From Acetomicrobium sp. S15 = DSM 107314 (GTDB lineage: Bacteria; Synergistota; Synergistia; Synergistales; Thermosynergistaceae), in assembly GCF_016125955.1 (NCBI RefSeq), contig NZ_JADEVE010000173.1:1-61844 (forward strand): DNA of 61,844 nt, given 5' to 3'. Numbering within the stretch: the first letter of the stretch is position 1; every line of letters starts with the position of its first letter. Under the pieces are notes generated by a model. That model was not told the DNA's origin, did not search any database, and was given only the letters and a program-made list of their open reading frames with translations. Both the position numbers and the translations under genes were made by a program. This document shows, piece after piece, positions 59,387 to 61,844 of this stretch.

Positions 59387-59866
59387 ATGTCCAGTCTTAC
59401 CGAGAGCATAGAAGAATATATCCTGAAGCTCTTAGAAGAAAGGGAGAGCGACTTTGTCCTCTTGAGGCGAAAAGACATAGCGGAATATTTCGGCTGTGTC
59501 CCGAGCCAGATCAACTACGTCTTGCGCAGTCGCTTTACCCCTGAGCTCGGCTTTTTGGTGGAAAGCCAGAGGGGTGGGCATGGCTATATTCGCGTAACTC
59601 GGGTTTGTTTTTCCGATCCGGAAGAGAAGATCAATCACGTAGAAGAGCTGGTCGGAGACGCGGTTTCCGAACAGGAGGCAAAACGCCTTTTGGGCAACCT
59701 GCAGCGTCGCGGCTTGCTTTCCGTGCGCGAGAGACTCATCGTCGAGGTGGTTTTACGCTTTTTGGGGGAGCTGGGCTCAACATTGTTCGACCTGTCTCCT
59801 TACAAAAGGGATGCTATCAACGCTGAGGTGCTCAAAAGGGTCCTAAGGAGCCTTATAGTGGCGTAA
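59387..59866 (+). CDS. ctsR: class III heat-shock repressor CtsR
   Basis: Represses clp and its own operon until heat stress. 159 residues. The winged-helix region holds LLRRKDIAEYFGCVPSQINYVLRSRFTP near 25-52 (in part) and the glycine-rich wing SQRGGHGYIRV near 58, which contacts DNA and senses heat. The C-terminal half (EAKRLLGNLQRRGLLSVRER) matches the dimer and McsB-contact domain. It heads the operon ctsR-mcsA-mcsB-clpC. Confidence 0.96.
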   Translation: MSSLTESIEEYILKLLEERESDFVLLRRKDIAEYFGCVPSQINYVLRSRFTPELGFLVESQRGGHGYIRVTRVCFSDPEEKINHVEELVGDAVSEQEAKRLLGNLQRRGLLSVRERLIVEVVLRFLGELGSTLFDLSPYKRDAINAEVLKRVLRSLIVA

Positions 59867-59881
59867 AGGGGGGCGAAGCCA

Positions 59882-60421
59882 ACGAAGTGCGATCGTTGTC
59901 ATACGAAAAATGCCACAGTTTATATAAAACAAGCGGTCGATGGCGAAGTAAAAGAATATCATCTCTGCGATGAATGCGCTCGCAACATGGAGGCGGATAA
60001 GCTCTTCCCGGAGTTCGGGCAGTTGGATTCGGCTTTCGGTAGTCTCTTGAGTTCCCTGTGGGAGCCTTTCGTGCCCGAAAAAGTGAGTTCGCACCATCTA
60101 ACGAAGAAAAAGGTCGTTTCGTGTCCCAAATGCGGGTTAGATTTGGCCGGCTTTCAACAGGTAGGCAAGTTCGGCTGCGCCAGGTGTTACGAAACATTTA
60201 AAGAGTATATTAATCCCTTGGTGAGGAAGATTCACGGGGCTGATGTCCATCGTGGCCTTCGCCCTGGGAGAAAGCGCGCGGCAAAAGGTGCCCCACTTGA
60301 CGAACTCGACGCCCTTCGCAGAGAGCTCCAGGAAGCCGTCGAGAAAGAGGAATACGAACGGGCGGCTCAGTTGAGAGATCGCATTCGCACCTTGGAGGGA
60401 AGATCCGGTCATGACGCTTGA
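59882..60421 (+). CDS. mcsA: McsA, activator of the arginine kinase McsB; apparent ACG start codon
   Basis: 179 residues if read from ACG 59882. McsA binds zinc and activates McsB. CDRC (residues 3-6) and CDEC near 30 form the first zinc site and CPKCG...CARC near 82-101 the second. The C-terminal UVR motif is LRRELQEAVEKEEYERAAQLRDRIR (partly). The frame has no ATG, GTG or TTG between the ctsR stop and residue 36 (ATG 59987, which would lose the first zinc site). ACG sits exactly where other McsA proteins have Met and has AGGGGGG nine bases upstream. It may be a real rare start, a mutation or a base error. Confidence 0.85.
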   Translation, partial: TKCDRCHTKNATVYIKQAVDGEVKEYHLCDECARNMEADKLFPEFGQLDSAFGSLLSSLWEPFVPEKVSSHHLTKKKVVSCPKCGLDLAGFQQVGKFGCARCYETFKEYINPLVRKIHGADVHRGLRPGRKRAAKGAPLDELDALRRELQEAVEKEEYERAAQLRDRIRTLEGRSGHDA

Positions 60422-61469
60422 GGAGATCGTCAAATATCCGCTTGAATGGACTAAGGGTAAGGGAGAGAGGTCAGATGTGGCGATCTCAAGCCGCATCCGG
60501 TTGGCGAGGAACATCGCCGCTTACCGTTTTCCCGTTCGCTGCGATGCCGGGGAGCTGAAGGAGATCGCCGATGCCATATCAAAGGTCTTGACTGCCTCTC
60601 CTATGTTGAAGCGAAGCAAATATGTCGCAATAGACGATCTCTCTCCCCTGGCGCGTCAAGTCCTGGTGGAAGATCACCTCATAAGCCCTGAGTTCGCCAA
60701 GGGAGGCGCGGGGCGCATGGTAGCCCTCGACGAGCGCGGCTTGGTTAGCATAATGGTCAACGAAGAAGAACACCTGCGCATCCAGGTGATCATGGGGGGG
60801 TTGAACCTCCAGGAGGTGTGGCGAATAGCTCAGGCCATCGATGAAGAATTGGAAGCCTTAGGATACGCTTTCGACGAGCGCTTGGGTTTTCTGACTTCAT
60901 GCCCTACAAATGTGGGAACGGGCATGAGGGCCTCCGTCATGGTTCATATTCCCGCCTTGGAGCAGATGCGCTCCTGCGGCTCCTTGATCAGGGAGTGCAA
61001 CAGGCTCGGTCTTACCGTGCGCGGTACCTATGGAGAGGGGACCGAGGCCGAAGGCGCGCTCTATCAGATCTCTAACCAGGTTACGCTTGGCCTGAGCGAG
61101 GAGGAACTGATAGAAAAGGTCTCGTCCGTCGTCGCACAGGTGGCGGATCAAGAGGAAGCGGCCAGACAGGAATTGTTGCGAAGGCAGGGAATTAAGCTTG
61201 AAGACGAGATGTGGCGGTCCTGGGGTGCGCTGCGCTATGCCAGGCTCGTGAGCAGCCGCGAGGCCTTGAAGCACCTTTCCCTCGTGAAGATGGGAAGCGA
61301 TTTGGGGATTACGCCACACCTCGATGTGGAGGAGTGGAACAGTTTGATCCTAAACATTCAGCCTGCGCACGTAGAGGCCTTTGCCGGCAGGGCGCTCAGT
61401 CCCGAGGAAAGGGATGTGGCAAGGGGTAATTTTTTGCGCGGGCGCTTAAAGATGATAAATGAGGAGTGA
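60411..61469 (+). CDS. mcsB: protein arginine kinase McsB
   Basis: Phosphorylates arginines to mark proteins for ClpCP and to inactivate CtsR. 352 residues of the ATP:guanido phosphotransferase fold. [18 protein letters not shown] near residue 24 is the N-terminal ATP-site motif, [19 protein letters not shown] near 163 contains the conserved cysteine and NVGTGxR loop, and [20 protein letters not shown] near 203 the phosphate-binding arginine. The start overlaps mcsA by 11 bases. The C-terminal domain (to 352) is complete. Confidence 0.96.
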   Translation: MTLEEIVKYPLEWTKGKGERSDVAISSRIRLARNIAAYRFPVRCDAGELKEIADAISKVLTASPMLKRSKYVAIDDLSPLARQVLVEDHLISPEFAKGGAGRMVALDERGLVSIMVNEEEHLRIQVIMGGLNLQEVWRIAQAIDEELEALGYAFDERLGFLTSCPTNVGTGMRASVMVHIPALEQMRSCGSLIRECNRLGLTVRGTYGEGTEAEGALYQISNQVTLGLSEEELIEKVSSVVAQVADQEEAARQELLRRQGIKLEDEMWRSWGALRYARLVSSREALKHLSLVKMGSDLGITPHLDVEEWNSLILNIQPAHVEAFAGRALSPEERDVARGNFLRGRLKMINEE

Positions 61470-61474
61470 TAGCA

Positions 61475-61648
61475 ATGTGGCAATTTTTTACAGAAAGAGC
61501 AAAAAGGGTTATACAGTTGGCACACAGAGAGGCCTTGCGCCTCGGACATGACGTTATAGGCACCGAGCACCTGCTCTTGGGGCTTATCGCCGAGGGCGAG
61601 GGCGTAGCCGCTCAAGTCCTCACGTCCATGGGAGTGGAGTTGCAATGA
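61475..61648 (+). pseudogene. clpC: ClpC ATPase, N-terminal fragment cut by a sequence junction
   Basis: The first 57 residues are a standard Clp N-domain start: [20 protein letters not shown], then [21 protein letters not shown]. Normal ClpC continues for about 750 more residues. Here the frame ends at TGA directly after SMGVELQ, where sequence of another kind begins. GAGGAG precedes ATG 61475 and it follows mcsB by five bases. The gene is either disrupted or the window joins two unrelated segments. Confidence 0.8.
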
Positions 61649-61649
61649 G

Positions 61650-61844
61650 TCAGTCAGCCGGTGGTGGCTTTAGATCGCAAGAGAACACGGCTGAAAACCA
61701 CTCACCAACGAGCATGAAAATGCCTTGGACAGTGTCGGTCCAGGCTACGCCGCGCATGCCCCCGAGCCAAGTGATAAAGACCATTAAAAAGATAAATATT
61801 ATGAGCCCTTGGGTAAAGCCTATGCGCCCATCGCTTACAGATCT
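61650..61844 (-). pseudogene. sodium:solute symporter family fragment, open at the window edge
   Basis: On the minus strand, 65 codons are open from the window edge to a TGA at 61652-61650. The first 40 residues read like a transmembrane helix and loop of the SSS (PanF/PutP-like) family: GLIIFIFLMVFITWLGGMRG, then VAWTDTVQGIFMLVG. The conserved GGmRaVaWTDviQg motif is convincing. After LVG the sequence stops resembling the family, so homology ends near 61700, roughly 50 bases from the clpC break. Confidence 0.65.

Noticed and set aside
59387-60421. CtsR-McsA fusion by readthrough (both genes are in the same frame)
   Set aside because: The intervening TAA at 59864 is followed by a good Shine-Dalgarno and by the exact McsA N-terminus, so separate initiation is simpler.

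Overview
The window looks like chromosome from a strictly anaerobic, flagellated, diderm bacterium. I infer the phylum Synergistota, perhaps an Acetomicrobium/Anaerobaculum-like organism. The reasons are a ferredoxin-linked PorCDA oxidoreductase, a lipid A-type acyltransferase and a patatin-barrel outer-membrane protein (diderm envelope), the FliW/CsrA/Maf flagellin module, and a CtsR-McsA-McsB-ClpC stress operon. This placement rests on gene content only.

Layout. Positions 1-2,000 (minus) hold the end of a pyruvate/2-oxoacid ferredoxin oxidoreductase operon (porC-porD-porA), followed by a tRNA-Arg(CCT). From 2,270 to 5,750 come a long gene-poor gap, mscL, an orphan amino-acid binding protein and an orphan LarA-family racemase. 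From 6,060 to 12,600 lies a flagellin module: fliW, csrA, a Maf/DUF115 flagellin glycosyltransferase, a 783-residue flagellin whose leader has two CsrA motifs, and flaG. From 12,660 to 15,480 is a graveyard of accessory genes: an Rpn/PD-(D/E)XK gene split by one stop codon, a flaG remnant, an MntA antitoxin with a broken HepT, and a HTH/MazF pair whose toxin is truncated by a hexamer repeat. From 15,726 to 25,082 (minus) runs a ten-gene pseudaminic acid operon (PseB, PseC, PseG-PseH fusion, PseI, two CMP-nonulosonate synthetases, a sugar oxidoreductase, an SDR, a deacetylase and a formyltransferase), with a flagellar sigma-28-like promoter in front. Similar hexamer repeats in opposite orientation lie at both ends of this flagellin/glycan island.

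From 25,420 to 33,480 are envelope and housekeeping genes: a lipid acyltransferase, a YqgF-like protein, CheX, an unknown tail-anchored protein, an amino-acid racemase, a patatin-barrel protein, ProS and a macro-domain protein. From 33,507 to 39,310 are an SDR gene and an operon matching the enterobacterial sgc set (EIIB, EIIC, M42 peptidase, SgcQ, epimerase, EIIA). From 39,323 to 43,709 come an ERCC4-type nuclease, an SH3-NlpC/P60 hydrolase and an ArsR-thioredoxin-permease locus with two matching operators. From 43,986 to 47,375 are Hsp20 and a UPF0182 membrane protein. From 47,426 to 54,385 an operon joins a glucitol-type PTS (gutM, srlA, srlE, srlB) to a SAF-domain dehydrogenase and the E1alpha, E1beta and E2 subunits of a 2-oxoacid/acetoin dehydrogenase. 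This is the most unusual metabolic unit here.

From 54,500 to 59,170 are small redox enzymes, a Cys-rich small ORF, an IS fragment and a VapBC pair. The window ends with ctsR-mcsA-mcsB-clpC. There mcsA appears to start at ACG, and clpC is cut after 57 codons, abutting a reversed fragment of a sodium:solute symporter. That junction is either a real rearrangement or an assembly chimera.
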